Origin: Hydrogenovibrio sp049975065
Lineage (GTDB): Bacteria > Pseudomonadota > Gammaproteobacteria > Thiomicrospirales > Thiomicrospiraceae
Direction: 5' to 3' (one strand)
Length of the DNA: 64,000 bases
Assembly (NCBI GenBank): GCA_049975065.1
Contig: JBNGDN010000001.1
Positions 34,529 to 43,639 of the stretch are shown in pieces. Each line of letters starts with the position of its first letter. Positions within the stretch are counted from its first letter, which is position 1. A program made the translations under genes and the position numbers. Under the pieces are notes generated by a model. That model ran no database searches. It saw only the letters and a program-made list of their open reading frames with translations, and had not been told where the DNA came from.

Positions 34529-35119
34529 ATGAAACGCCTATCCTTTCCAGCCTTTCCACGGGGTTTAAATTCGCTTTTTCAGCCTTTTTACCAGGCCTGG
34601 TGGTTTTGCGCCCTGTGGTTTGTCAGCGCTGTTTCTTTTGCTCAGACGGATGAGTCGGCACCCGGCACGAATGCTTCGTTGAGCGGAACCCTAGAACCCA
34701 GTCATTACATTGGTCAGATTCTGATTTCGTTGTTTTTTGTTTTGTTGATTATTTTTGCCGCTGCGTGGATGTTGAAGCGTTTTGGTAAGATTAACGGCGT
34801 GGCGGGGAATCAAATGAAAATTCTCGGGGTGATGAGCCTTGGGCAACGAGAAAGAGCGGTGCTGTTGGAAATCGGGCAGGAACAGTTGCTGATCGGTGTT
34901 ACCGCCAGTCGCGTGTCCTTGTTGCACAAGCTGGAAGAGCCGATTGCGGTCGAAGCGCCTTCAACCCCCACCAGTGCTTTTGCCAAGCGTTTGCAAGAAG
35001 CCTTACAGCAAAAAACCTTTGTTAAATCAGAGTCGGAGGCTCCCAGCCCGATGGGTTCCAGTTCAAAAGCACCTCCGCCGGCATCGGAAAAACCACCGGG
35101 TGGACGAGCAAATGATTAA
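34529..35119 (+). CDS. fliO: Flagellar biosynthesis protein FliO
   Basis: FliO helps assemble the FliP ring of the flagellar export gate. A signal-like N-terminus (to SFAQT) is followed by a periplasmic stretch, one membrane helix (ILISLFFVLLIIFAAAWML) and the cytoplasmic KILGVMSLGQRERAVLLEIGQEQLLIGVT block that defines the family. I prefer ATG 34529 (MKRLSFP); an in-frame ATG nine codons earlier is possible. The 3' end overlaps fliP by 8 bp. Confidence 0.9.
   Translation: MKRLSFPAFPRGLNSLFQPFYQAWWFCALWFVSAVSFAQTDESAPGTNASLSGTLEPSHYIGQILISLFFVLLIIFAAAWMLKRFGKINGVAGNQMKILGVMSLGQRERAVLLEIGQEQLLIGVTASRVSLLHKLEEPIAVEAPSTPTSAFAKRLQEALQQKTFVKSESEAPSPMGSSSKAPPPASEKPPGGRAND
34591..34600. repeat. CCAGGCCTGG palindrome, copy 16
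   Basis: In the FliO signal region, read as Gln-Ala-Trp. Confidence 0.95.
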
Positions 35120-35882
35120 GCCTGTCTGCTTCTATGGGCGCGTCCTTTTAGGCAGTCTTTTGTTGCTGTTGCCTTTGGTCGGCTGGGCGCAGCCGGGGGT
35201 GCCCGCTTTTACGGTGGAAACCGATGCTCAAGGTAATCAGGATTATACCCTTACGATTCAGATTCTGTTGCTGATGACGGGGTTAACCTTGTTGCCTGCC
35301 GCGCTGATCGCCATGACCTCTTTCTTGCGGATCATTGTGGTGCTGGCGTTATTGAGGCAGGCTTTGGGAACCCAATCGACACCGTCGAATCAGGTGTTGA
35401 TCGGGTTGGCGCTGTTTCTGACGTTATTTATCATGTCACCGGTGCTGGATAAAATTTACGATACGGCGCTCAGTCCTTATCTGGAAGAAGAAATTCAGTT
35501 TAAAGAAGCGCTGGACATTGGTTCGAAACCGATTCATCAGTTTATGATTCAGCAAACTCGCGCGGACGATCTTGGAATGTTCGCAGAGATGGCGGATGTG
35601 CAGCTGACCGATCCGGAAAGTGTTCCGTTTAAAATTCTGATTCCGGCCTATATGACCAGTGAATTGAAAACCGCGTTTCAAATCGGTTTTATGATCTTCA
35701 TTCCTTTTTTGATTATCGATTTGGTGGTGGCCACTTTATTGATGGCGATGGGGATGATGATGTTGTCGCCGATGATTATCTCCTTGCCGTTTAAGATCAT
35801 GTTGTTTGTGCTGATTGACGGTTGGGCGCTTTTGATGGGAACCTTGGCCAATAGTTTTGTCGTTGCGGGAGGAAGTATCTGA
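35112..35882 (+). CDS. fliP: Flagellar export gate protein FliP
   Basis: FliP forms the pentameric core of the export gate. A cleavable signal peptide (to about GWAQP) is followed by TGLTLLPAALIAMTSFLRIIVVLALLRQALG and the C-terminal IGFMIFIPFLIIDLVV and MMMLSPMIISLPFKIMLFV signatures. Its ATG lies within the end of fliO and its stop overlaps the fliQ start, which indicates translational coupling. It has 256 residues. Confidence 0.97.
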   Translation: MIKPVCFYGRVLLGSLLLLLPLVGWAQPGVPAFTVETDAQGNQDYTLTIQILLLMTGLTLLPAALIAMTSFLRIIVVLALLRQALGTQSTPSNQVLIGLALFLTLFIMSPVLDKIYDTALSPYLEEEIQFKEALDIGSKPIHQFMIQQTRADDLGMFAEMADVQLTDPESVPFKILIPAYMTSELKTAFQIGFMIFIPFLIIDLVVATLLMAMGMMMLSPMIISLPFKIMLFVLIDGWALLMGTLANSFVVAGGSI

Positions 35883-36151
35883 TGACACCGGAATTTGTAC
35901 TGACCATTGGTCAGAAAATGTTGGAGGTGGTGACCATGCTGGCCGCACCTTTGCTGTTACCCGCGCTGGCCATTGGTTTGTTGGTGGGGATGTTTCAGGC
36001 GGCCACGCAGATCAATGAAATGACGTTGAGTTTTATTCCAAAGGTGGCGATTGTCGGGGTGGTTCTGGTGGTGGCCGGGCCTTGGATGTTGACAACACTG
36101 GTGTCTTTTTCACGGGAGTTAATTGAAAATATCCCAGCCTATATCGGATAA
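35882..36151 (+). CDS. fliQ: Flagellar export gate protein FliQ
   Basis: An 89-residue protein with two membrane helices and the family pattern MTPEFVLTIGQKMLEV, GLLVGMFQAATQINE and LSFIPK. FliQ wraps the FliP-FliR core of the export gate. The ATG overlaps the fliP TGA by one base. Confidence 0.96.
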   Translation: MTPEFVLTIGQKMLEVVTMLAAPLLLPALAIGLLVGMFQAATQINEMTLSFIPKVAIVGVVLVVAGPWMLTTLVSFSRELIENIPAYIG

Positions 36152-36221
36152 ACGGTGAGAGCGGTTTCATGCGTTCATGCGATGAAGCTCTTCTGCCGGG
36201 GAAGAGGCTGTCGGAGGCTTC

Positions 36222-36998
36222 ATGACGTTTAGTTATACCGAGTTTTTGCAATTGCTGGGGCTGTATTTTTGGCCCTTTACGCGCATTACCGGTATGCTGC
36301 TCATAGTGCCGTTGCTCTCGGCGTCTTATGTTTCTACCCAAGTTCGTCTGTTTCTGGCGGTGTTCATCACGTTGGCGGTGGCCCCCGCTTTGTCTTTGCC
36401 GCCACCGGTGAGCCCTTTTACTTGGCACGGTGTTTTATTGATTGTGCAGCAACTAGGCATTGGCGCTGCGATTGGGTTGATTTTTCTGGTTGTTTTTCAA
36501 GCGTTTGTGGTGGCGGGGCACATGGTGTCAATGGCGATGGGGTTGGCCATGGCAAGTATGGTGGATCCGGCGACGGGAGTGAATACACCGATTGTGGGGC
36601 GCTACTTTACCATTATCGTGACGTTGCTATTTTTGCTGATGAATGGCCATGTGTTGGTCTTTAAAGCGGTAGTCAGTAGCTTTGAAACCTTGCCGATCGG
36701 GTTGCATTTTTTTAATCAGGACAGCTTGAAACTGATTTTTGAATTTGGCGGTGAGATGTTTGCTTTCGGTGTGGGTGTGGCTTTGCCGCTGGTGACCGCT
36801 TTATTATTGGTGAATATCGCGTTTGGGGTGGTGTCGCGTGCTGCGCCAGCATTGAATATCTTTGCGGTGGGCTTTCCGGTGACGTTGATGGCGGGTCTGA
36901 TTATGCTGGTGTTTATGACGCCTTTGCTGTTACCCAATTTGCAAGCGCTGGTGAATAATGCGGTTGAAGTGATTGCCAAGCTGGGGTTGAATTCATAG
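36222..36998 (+). CDS. fliR: Flagellar export gate protein FliR
   Basis: A 258-residue polytopic export-gate subunit. Signatures include FLQLLGLYFWPFTRITGMLLIVPLLS, GAAIGLIFLVVFQAFVVAGHMVSM and the C-terminal RAAPALNIFAVGFPVTLMAGL. GGAGG precedes the ATG. A 70-bp gap follows fliQ, longer than the other spacings in this operon. Confidence 0.95.
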   Translation: MTFSYTEFLQLLGLYFWPFTRITGMLLIVPLLSASYVSTQVRLFLAVFITLAVAPALSLPPPVSPFTWHGVLLIVQQLGIGAAIGLIFLVVFQAFVVAGHMVSMAMGLAMASMVDPATGVNTPIVGRYFTIIVTLLFLLMNGHVLVFKAVVSSFETLPIGLHFFNQDSLKLIFEFGGEMFAFGVGVALPLVTALLLVNIAFGVVSRAAPALNIFAVGFPVTLMAGLIMLVFMTPLLLPNLQALVNNAVEVIAKLGLNS

Positions 36999-37016
36999 GC
37001 TAACTGGGGCAGGTAG

Positions 37017-38162
37017 ATGGCGGAAAACGAAGACGGTACCGAAAAATCCGAAGAACCCTCCGATAAGAAGCTCCGTGAAGCCCGTGAAAAAGGGCAGGTT
37101 CCTCGTTCAAGAGAACTGGCGTCGCTCATGATGACCTTGGGTGCCGCCCTGTTTCTGTACTTTTTTGGCATCGGCATGGCTGAAGACATTCAGAAAATAT
37201 TCATTGCAGGTTTGAGCTTTGATCGTTCGCATGCTTTTGATACGCAAATGCTTGCAAACCGCATTCTAGGCTTGGTGGTGCAGGCGATTTTCTTGGTGTT
37301 GCCCTTTTTGATGTTTATGGTGTTGATTGCGCTGGTCTCCGGTACGCTGTTAGGGGGTTGGAATTTCAGTACCCAGGCGATGTCGCCCAAGATCAGCAAG
37401 ATGAACCCGATTTCTGGCTTGAAACGCATGGTGTCTATGCAGGCGCTGATGGAGCTGATTAAGGCGCTGGGAAAATTTGTGCTGGTGTCGTTGGTGGCAG
37501 TGTATTTTCTGTGGTACTCCTACGAAGAAATTCTCAGTATCGGTGTGGAGCCAGTGAAGATGGCGCTGGGGCATTCGGCGAAAATGATCATTGAAGCCTT
37601 TATTTTCGTCAGTTTGGCGCTGATTGTGATTGCAGCGATTGATGTGCCGTTTCAGATACATCAGCACATCAATCAGTTGAAAATGACCAAGCAGGAAGTG
37701 AAAGAGGAATTTAAACAGCAGGAAGGGAGTCCAGAAGTCAAGGGGCGCATTCGTCAGTTGCAGCGGGAGATGTCGCAAAGACGTATGATGCAGAAGGTAC
37801 CGGAAGCGGATGTGGTCATTACCAACCCAACCCATTACGCAGTGGCGTTACAATATGACGCGGATACGATGGATGAGCCGATGGTGTTAGCAATCGGCAG
37901 TGATTTTATGGCGGCACAGATTCGGACGATGGCGAAGGAGCATGATATTCCGATTATCGAAGCCCCGCCTTTAGCCAGAGCCTTGTATCACAATGCCGAG
38001 CCGGGACGGCCGATTCCGTTCCAGTTGTTCAAAGCGGTGGCGACCATTTTGGCGTATGTCTACCAATTACGCGAAGGCCAGAAAGCGAAACCGGTGGACT
38101 TTAAAAATTTACCGATTCCTGAAGACATGCAAACGGAAGCACCCAAGGGTGCGGCTGAGTAA
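37017..38162 (+). CDS. flhB: Flagellar export switch protein FlhB
   Basis: FlhB controls the switch from rod/hook to filament export. The N-terminal DGTEKSEEPSDKKLREAREKGQVPRSREL is diagnostic. Four membrane helices follow, and the cytoplasmic domain holds the self-cleavage site NPTH in VVITNPTHYAVAL. At 381 residues it is complete. A separate FlhB-C-like gene (fhlB) lies at 47.2 kb. Confidence 0.97.
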   Translation: MAENEDGTEKSEEPSDKKLREAREKGQVPRSRELASLMMTLGAALFLYFFGIGMAEDIQKIFIAGLSFDRSHAFDTQMLANRILGLVVQAIFLVLPFLMFMVLIALVSGTLLGGWNFSTQAMSPKISKMNPISGLKRMVSMQALMELIKALGKFVLVSLVAVYFLWYSYEEILSIGVEPVKMALGHSAKMIIEAFIFVSLALIVIAAIDVPFQIHQHINQLKMTKQEVKEEFKQQEGSPEVKGRIRQLQREMSQRRMMQKVPEADVVITNPTHYAVALQYDADTMDEPMVLAIGSDFMAAQIRTMAKEHDIPIIEAPPLARALYHNAEPGRPIPFQLFKAVATILAYVYQLREGQKAKPVDFKNLPIPEDMQTEAPKGAAE

Positions 38163-38175
38163 AAGCTGAGATGCC

Positions 38176-40269
38176 ATGAATTTTAATCAACTACTCGACA
38201 AGCTCAAAGAGGCGTTTAAAAACGGCTTAGGCATTCCGATTGCGATTTTGGCGTTGTTGGCGATGGTGGTTGTGCCCTTGCCGCCTTTCCTGCTCGATGT
38301 TTTCTTTACCTTCAATATCGCACTCTCTTTGGTGGTGTTGATGGTCACTCTCTATGCGAAGCGCCCGTTGGACTTTGCGGTTTTCCCCACCATTATTCTC
38401 TTGGCAACGCTGTTCCGGTTATCCTTGAATATCGCCTCAACCCGTGTCATTTTGCTGGAAGGGCACAATGGCGCGGCGGCGGCCGGTCATGTGATTGAGG
38501 CCTTTGGCGAGTTTGTTATCGGTGGTAATTTTGCGGTTGGTCTGGTGGTGTTTGCCATACTGGTGGTGATTAACTTTGTGGTCATTACCAAGGGTGCCGG
38601 TCGTGTTGCGGAAGTGAGTGCGCGTTTTACATTGGATTCCATGCCGGGCAAGCAGATGGCGATTGATGCGGACTTGAACGCCGGTCTGATTACGCAGGAA
38701 CAGGCGCAGGCACGTCGAATTGAGGTGACCAGCGAAGCCGATTTTTACGGCTCCATGGACGGTGCCAGTAAGTTTGTGCGCGGGGATGCCATTGCGGGGA
38801 TTATCATTCTGTTTATCAACCTGATCGGTGGGTTTGCCATTGGCATGGGGCAGCATGATATGAGTTTCAGTGATGCCATTGAGGTGTATACTCTGCTCAC
38901 ATTGGGCGACGGCTTGGTCGCGCAGATACCGTCACTGCTGTTGTCTACCGCCACGGCCATTATCGTGACGCGCGTGTCCGGCGATAAAGAAGATATGAGC
39001 CAACAAGTGCAAACGCAAATGTTTGCCAATCCAAAAGCCTTGGGCATGACGGCCGGCATTGTGGGGGTTTTCGGGGTGATTCCAGGGATGCCGAATTTGG
39101 CGTTTTTATCATTTGCAGCGATTGCCGGTGCCGGTGCCTACTTTATTCATAAAAAACAGCAGGAAAAGCCGTCTGCGGAAGAGATGCTGAATGAAGAAAA
39201 GCCCGAAGAAGAAGCTTCGGCACCTGAATTAAGCTGGGACGATGTACAATCGGTTGATGTGTTGGGGCTGGAAGTGGGTTACCGGATGATTCCGATGGTG
39301 GATCAGTCGCAAAACGGCCAGCTTTTAGAGCGTGTAAAAGGGGTTCGCCGAAAGGTGTCTCAGGAATTGGGTTTTTTGGTGCCCCCGGTGCACATACGCG
39401 ATAATTTGGATTTGAAACCGAACCAATATAAAATTATGCTGATGGGGGTTTCATCGGGAGAAGGTGAAGTCTTTCCGGATAAGGAACTGGCCATTAATCC
39501 CGGACAGGTATTTGGTGAAATTCAAGGCACGGCCACGAAGGATCCGACTTTTGGGCTGGATGCGGTGTGGATCGCGCCGTCGGATCGTGAACAAGCGCAA
39601 GCCTTGGGCTACACAGTGGTGGATGCCAGTACGGTTGTGGCCACCCATATCAGTCAAGTGATTCAGGATTATGCGTCCGAGTTGTTGGGGCACGATGAAG
39701 TTCAGAAGCTGTTGGATAAACTGAAAGAGTCATCGCCGAAATTGGTGGACGAGCTGGTTCCAGAGCGGATGTCTTTGGCGGTCGTGGTGAAGGTGCTGCA
39801 AAATTTATTGGTCGAAAAAGTCTCCATTCGAGACTTGCGAACGATTTTGGAGGCGTTGACCGAAAGAGCATCGGCGACTCAAGATCCAACCCAATTAACG
39901 CAACACGTTCGCGCGGCGTTAGGGCGTTCCATTGTGCAAGGGCTGGTGGGAACGGATGAGGAGTTGAAGGTGATTACACTGGATCCTGGTTTGGAACAGT
40001 TGTTGCTTCAGTCATCACAAGGTGCGCCGGAGGGGCAATTAGCCATTGAACCAGGCCTGGCAGAAAGGCTGCACACCACACTCAAGGAAGAAGCGCAGAA
40101 AGTGGAAATGTCAGGTCAGGTCGCGGTTCTATTGGTGGCACCGCAAATTCGTGCTCAGTTGGCGAGGCTGTTTCGATTCAGTCTGTCGAACCTGCATGTG
40201 TTAGCCTATTCGGAAGTGCCGGAAAATCGACGTATCAGCGTTGTGGCGAGCGTTGGTCAAGGAAACTAA
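38176..40269 (+). CDS. flhA: Flagellar export protein FlhA
   Basis: FlhA forms the nonameric export channel. About eight membrane helices cover residues 15-325. The FHIPEP-type signature (RPLDFAVFPTIILLATLFRLSLNIASTR and VVITKGAGRVAEVSARFTLDSMPGKQMAIDADLNAG) is present, and the large cytoplasmic domain starts near residue 350. It has 697 residues. A decamer copy encodes Pro-Gly-Leu near the C-terminus. It abuts flhF with no gap. Confidence 0.97.
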   Translation: MNFNQLLDKLKEAFKNGLGIPIAILALLAMVVVPLPPFLLDVFFTFNIALSLVVLMVTLYAKRPLDFAVFPTIILLATLFRLSLNIASTRVILLEGHNGAAAAGHVIEAFGEFVIGGNFAVGLVVFAILVVINFVVITKGAGRVAEVSARFTLDSMPGKQMAIDADLNAGLITQEQAQARRIEVTSEADFYGSMDGASKFVRGDAIAGIIILFINLIGGFAIGMGQHDMSFSDAIEVYTLLTLGDGLVAQIPSLLLSTATAIIVTRVSGDKEDMSQQVQTQMFANPKALGMTAGIVGVFGVIPGMPNLAFLSFAAIAGAGAYFIHKKQQEKPSAEEMLNEEKPEEEASAPELSWDDVQSVDVLGLEVGYRMIPMVDQSQNGQLLERVKGVRRKVSQELGFLVPPVHIRDNLDLKPNQYKIMLMGVSSGEGEVFPDKELAINPGQVFGEIQGTATKDPTFGLDAVWIAPSDREQAQALGYTVVDASTVVATHISQVIQDYASELLGHDEVQKLLDKLKESSPKLVDELVPERMSLAVVVKVLQNLLVEKVSIRDLRTILEALTERASATQDPTQLTQHVRAALGRSIVQGLVGTDEELKVITLDPGLEQLLLQSSQGAPEGQLAIEPGLAERLHTTLKEEAQKVEMSGQVAVLLVAPQIRAQLARLFRFSLSNLHVLAYSEVPENRRISVVASVGQGN
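40051..40060. repeat. CCAGGCCTGG palindrome, copy 17
   Basis: In flhA, read as Pro-Gly-Leu. Confidence 0.95.
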
Positions 40270-41445
40270 ATGAAATTAAAACGTTACTTAGCTCCGAATA
40301 TGCGCCGTGCCATGGCATTGGTTCGTGATGAGTTGGGTGATGACGCCGTGATTATGTCTACCCGTCAAACCGATGAAGGGGTTGAGGTGGTGGCGGCCAT
40401 TGACCCTGAGGCGAAGCAGTATCAAGCGCAATCTGAGCCAAGGCCGTCTGAAGGGCACAGCAGCTATCGCTCGCCGGAACTGGAAATGGCCTCTTTACAA
40501 AGTTCGGCGATGACGAACACGGATATTTCTAAGATGGCCAGTGAATTGCAGGCGGTTAAGAGTATGCTGGAAAATCAGCTCTCAGGGCTGGCTTGGAATC
40601 AAACAGAGACCCAAGATCCCCACAAGGTGGGGCTGATAAAGCGATTGATTCGATTGGGGATCGGTTGGGATTTGGCCCAAGAGTTGGTGTTGAACGTGAA
40701 TGCGGAATACGACCAGGCCTGGTCCGAAATCCTGCGTTTGATTGAATCCATGATTCCGGTCGATGACCGTGATATTTTGGAGTCGGGCGGCATTGTCGCT
40801 CTGGTGGGACCCACAGGGGTTGGCAAAACCACCACCATTGCAAAAATGGCCAGTCGTTTTGTGATGCGTAACAGTCCCAGCCAAATCGCGTTAGTGACAA
40901 CCGATTGTTATAAAATTGGTGCTCAAGCCCAGTTGAAGACGTTTGCGGATTTGATGGGGGTGCCGGTGCATGTTGTCAGTACGGAAGGCGAAATGTATAG
41001 CCTGTTGAGTTCGCTGGCAACGAAAAAATTAATTTTGATTGATACGGCCGGCATCAGCCAAAAAGACATTATGCTGACTCAGCAGCTGACAAAGGCGCAC
41101 CCCGGCGTGAGCCACATTCGTAATTATCTCGTGATGTCGGCGGCCACGCAATTAAGCGTTATGAAAGACATAGTGCGTTCTTTCAGTCAGGTGGGTTTGC
41201 GGGGTTGCATTCTGACCAAAGTGGATGAAGCCTTGCAATTGGGCAATATCATGACGGTTTTGATTGAGCATAAACTGTCTTTGTCTTATATGTCGAGTGG
41301 GCAAAGAGTGCCGGAAGACTTAGAGCCGGTTAAGGTTAGGGATTTAATGGACAAAGCGATTGTATTAGGTCAACAAAATCAAAACGCAAGACAGGATGAG
41401 GCCTTACGCATGGGAATGGGAAAGGAGATTTCCGATGCTCAATGA
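40270..41445 (+). CDS. flhF: Flagellar polar-placement GTPase FlhF
   Basis: A signal-recognition-particle-type GTPase that directs flagellum assembly to the cell pole. The N-terminal segment KRYLAPNMRRAMALVRDELGDDAVIMSTR is followed by a linker, then the NG domain with G1 GPTGVGKTTTIAKMA, TTDCYKIGAQAQLKTF, DTAGISQKD and TKVDEA. AAGGA precedes the ATG. The stop overlaps the flhG start. Confidence 0.95.
   Translation: MKLKRYLAPNMRRAMALVRDELGDDAVIMSTRQTDEGVEVVAAIDPEAKQYQAQSEPRPSEGHSSYRSPELEMASLQSSAMTNTDISKMASELQAVKSMLENQLSGLAWNQTETQDPHKVGLIKRLIRLGIGWDLAQELVLNVNAEYDQAWSEILRLIESMIPVDDRDILESGGIVALVGPTGVGKTTTIAKMASRFVMRNSPSQIALVTTDCYKIGAQAQLKTFADLMGVPVHVVSTEGEMYSLLSSLATKKLILIDTAGISQKDIMLTQQLTKAHPGVSHIRNYLVMSAATQLSVMKDIVRSFSQVGLRGCILTKVDEALQLGNIMTVLIEHKLSLSYMSSGQRVPEDLEPVKVRDLMDKAIVLGQQNQNARQDEALRMGMGKEISDAQ
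40713..40722. repeat. CCAGGCCTGG palindrome, copy 18
   Basis: In flhF, read as Gln-Ala-Trp just ahead of the GTPase domain. Confidence 0.95.
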
Positions 41446-42328
41446 TCAAGCGGCTGGCCTTAGAGCAATGCAAACAATGAATAACGGTGACCGTAAAGTG
41501 AATTCTGTTAAAAAAAGCAAGCCCGTTCGAGTCATTGCCGTTGCCAGTGGCAAGGGGGGGGTCGGTAAGACAAACGTGTCGGTGAACTTGGGCGTCAGCC
41601 TCAGTAAGCTTGGGCGGCGAGTATTGTTGATGGACGCTGATATGGGATTGGCCAACGTCGATATCATGCTTGGTTTACAAACTCGGTATAATCTGTCACA
41701 CGTGCTGGATGGTGAGAAAACACTGCGTGAGGTGATGGTGGATGCGCCGGGAGGCTTAAAAGTCATTCCGGCCGCTTCGGGCGTTAAACGCATGGCTCAA
41801 TTGACCCCGATGGAAAATGCTGGAATAATTAACGCCTTTTCCGAATTAGACGGTATATTAGATGTATTGATCATCGATACGGCGGCGGGGATCGCTGACA
41901 GCGTAGTGAGTTTTTGTCGCGCGTCTCAAGAAGTCGTGGTGGTGGTGAATGACGAACCGGCGTCGATGACCGACGCCTATGCCTTGATCAAAGTGCTGAG
42001 TCGTGAGTATAAATTAACGCAGTTTCAGTTACTGGCGAACATGGTTCGCTCTGAAAAGCAGGGGCGTATGCTGTATGATAAGTTCGCTCAGGTGTGTGAA
42101 CAGTTTTTGGAGGTTTCCATTCACTATTTGGGAACCATTCCGTTTGATCACGATTTGCGTGATGCCATCCAGAAGCAGACACCGGTGACAATCGCCAAGC
42201 CAATGAGTCCGTCGGCTCAAGCGTTTCGCGGGATTGCTCAGACCATAGACGATTGGCCTATCCCGACCGGTGTGACGGGATATTTGCAGTTTTTTGTTGA
42301 GAGTTTGTTTCAGGCTAGGCCTGAATAA
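41435..42328 (+). CDS. flhG: Flagellar number regulator FlhG (FleN, MinD-like ATPase)
   Basis: FlhG limits flagellar number by acting on FlhF and, in Vibrio and Pseudomonas, on the FlrA/FleQ regulator. The deviant Walker A GKGGVGKTNVSVNLG near residue 37, the switch DADMGLANVDIMLGL and the C-terminal amphipathic region for membrane contact are visible. The ATG at 41435 has AAGGAGA upstream and overlaps the flhF end by 11 bp. It has 297 residues. Confidence 0.95.
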   Translation: MLNDQAAGLRAMQTMNNGDRKVNSVKKSKPVRVIAVASGKGGVGKTNVSVNLGVSLSKLGRRVLLMDADMGLANVDIMLGLQTRYNLSHVLDGEKTLREVMVDAPGGLKVIPAASGVKRMAQLTPMENAGIINAFSELDGILDVLIIDTAAGIADSVVSFCRASQEVVVVVNDEPASMTDAYALIKVLSREYKLTQFQLLANMVRSEKQGRMLYDKFAQVCEQFLEVSIHYLGTIPFDHDLRDAIQKQTPVTIAKPMSPSAQAFRGIAQTIDDWPIPTGVTGYLQFFVESLFQARPE

Positions 42329-42345
42329 ATGAGGAAACGGATTTC

Positions 42346-43071
42346 ATGACGGGTACCCAAGCTTACGCGAGTATACATAAGCAAACCTCATCGGCTGTCA
42401 TGGATATCGAGGCATTTTTGCCTTTGGTCAAGCGAATCGCCTATCACCTGAAAGGCCGTTTGCCAGACAGTGTCATGGTGGACGATTTGATTCAATCCGG
42501 TATCATTGGTTTGATTGAGGCGGCACAAAAATTTGATTCTGGACAGGGTGCCAGTTTTGAGACCTATGCGGGTATCCGTATCCGTGGTGCCATGCTTGAT
42601 GAAATTCGAAAAGGGGATTGGACGCCCAGATCGGTATATCGGAAATCGCGGGAAGTCTCTGAAGCCATTAATGCTGTGGAGTCTCGAAAAGGCGGTGAAG
42701 CACGCGATCAGGAGGTGGCCGAGGAGTTAGGGGTTTCTATGGAGGAATATTATCATATTCTTCAAGACACCAACTCGGCGCAACTTTTGTCGATTGACGA
42801 ACCGGATCACGATGAACTGTCTGAAGACCGCATGGTCAGCGGCATTAAAACGCCCATAGCGGAGTTGACGGAATCGGGTTTCCAATCGGCGTTGGCCGAA
42901 CAGATCAGTGCGTTGCCAGAAAAGGAAAAATTGGTCATGGCACTCTATTATGATGAGGAATTGAACCTCAAAGAAATTGGTGAAGTGTTGGAAGTCAGTG
43001 AATCGCGTGTCAGTCAAATACACAGTCAGGCAGTTAAGCGTTTGAAGTCACGCCTGAAAGATTGGATTTAA
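42346..43071 (+). CDS. fliA: Flagellar sigma factor FliA (sigma-28)
   Basis: Directs RNA polymerase to late flagellar and chemotaxis promoters. Region 2 (VKRIAYHLKGRLPDSVMVDDLIQSGIIGLIEAAQKFD and ASFETYAGIRIRGAMLDEIRKGDW), region 3 and the region 4 helix-turn-helix (LNLKEIGEVLEVSESRVSQIHSQAVKRLK) are all present. It has 241 residues. It is followed by cheY after 29 bp. No convincing sigma-28 promoter was found in this window by eye. Confidence 0.96.
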   Translation: MTGTQAYASIHKQTSSAVMDIEAFLPLVKRIAYHLKGRLPDSVMVDDLIQSGIIGLIEAAQKFDSGQGASFETYAGIRIRGAMLDEIRKGDWTPRSVYRKSREVSEAINAVESRKGGEARDQEVAEELGVSMEEYYHILQDTNSAQLLSIDEPDHDELSEDRMVSGIKTPIAELTESGFQSALAEQISALPEKEKLVMALYYDEELNLKEIGEVLEVSESRVSQIHSQAVKRLKSRLKDWI

Positions 43072-43100
43072 GAGTTAATAACAGGGTTTGAGGAAATAGA

Positions 43101-43514
43101 ATGCAAATCGATAGAGACATGAATATATTGGTAGTCGATGATTTTTCTACCATGCGACGTATCGTCAAAAACTTGCTGAAAGAGCTGGGCTTCAGTCGGT
43201 TTGATGAAGCCGACGATGGTGCCACTGCTTGGCCGATGGTGCAAAGCGGCAAATACGATTTCATCGTAAGTGATTGGAATATGCCGCAGATGACGGGGAT
43301 TGATTTGCTGAGACATGTTCGAGCCGATGCCAAGCTTAAGGATACGCCTTTTTTATTGATTACTGCCGAAGCCAAGCGCAGCCAGATACTGGAAGCCGCT
43401 GAAGCCGGCGTGGACGGTTATATCGTCAAACCTTTTACAGCGGCGACCTTGAACGGCAAAATACAAAAAATATTTGAGCGTGTTGAAGAGCGCAAGAAAG
43501 CGGCAGGTGGTTAA
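43101..43514 (+). CDS. cheY: Chemotaxis response regulator CheY
   Basis: CheY-P binds the flagellar switch to change rotation. The receiver domain has the acidic pocket VVDDFS, phospho-acceptor Asp in FIVSDWNMP, Thr in LLITAEA and Lys in GYIVKPF. The start ILVVDDFSTMRRIVKNLLKELGF is characteristic of true CheY. GAGGA precedes the ATG. A terminator follows, so it probably ends the fliO-to-cheY transcript. Confidence 0.95.
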   Translation: MQIDRDMNILVVDDFSTMRRIVKNLLKELGFSRFDEADDGATAWPMVQSGKYDFIVSDWNMPQMTGIDLLRHVRADAKLKDTPFLLITAEAKRSQILEAAEAGVDGYIVKPFTAATLNGKIQKIFERVEERKKAAGG

Positions 43515-43545
43515 CGCCTTGCTTGGAAATGTCGGTATTGGAAAT

Positions 43546-43584
43546 AAAAGCCTTGTTCATGCAAAGTGAATAGGGCTTTTTTTT
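43546..43584 (+). terminator. Rho-independent terminator after cheY
   Basis: AAAAGCCTTGTTC pairs with GAATAGGGCTTTT (13 pairs including G-U) around a nine-base loop, followed by a run of T. It separates cheY from cheZ. Confidence 0.85.
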
Positions 43585-43639
43585 TATTAAATGGGGGCGG
43601 TTCTGTGGAACTGGACAATGACCTTAAAAAGGAGGAAGG

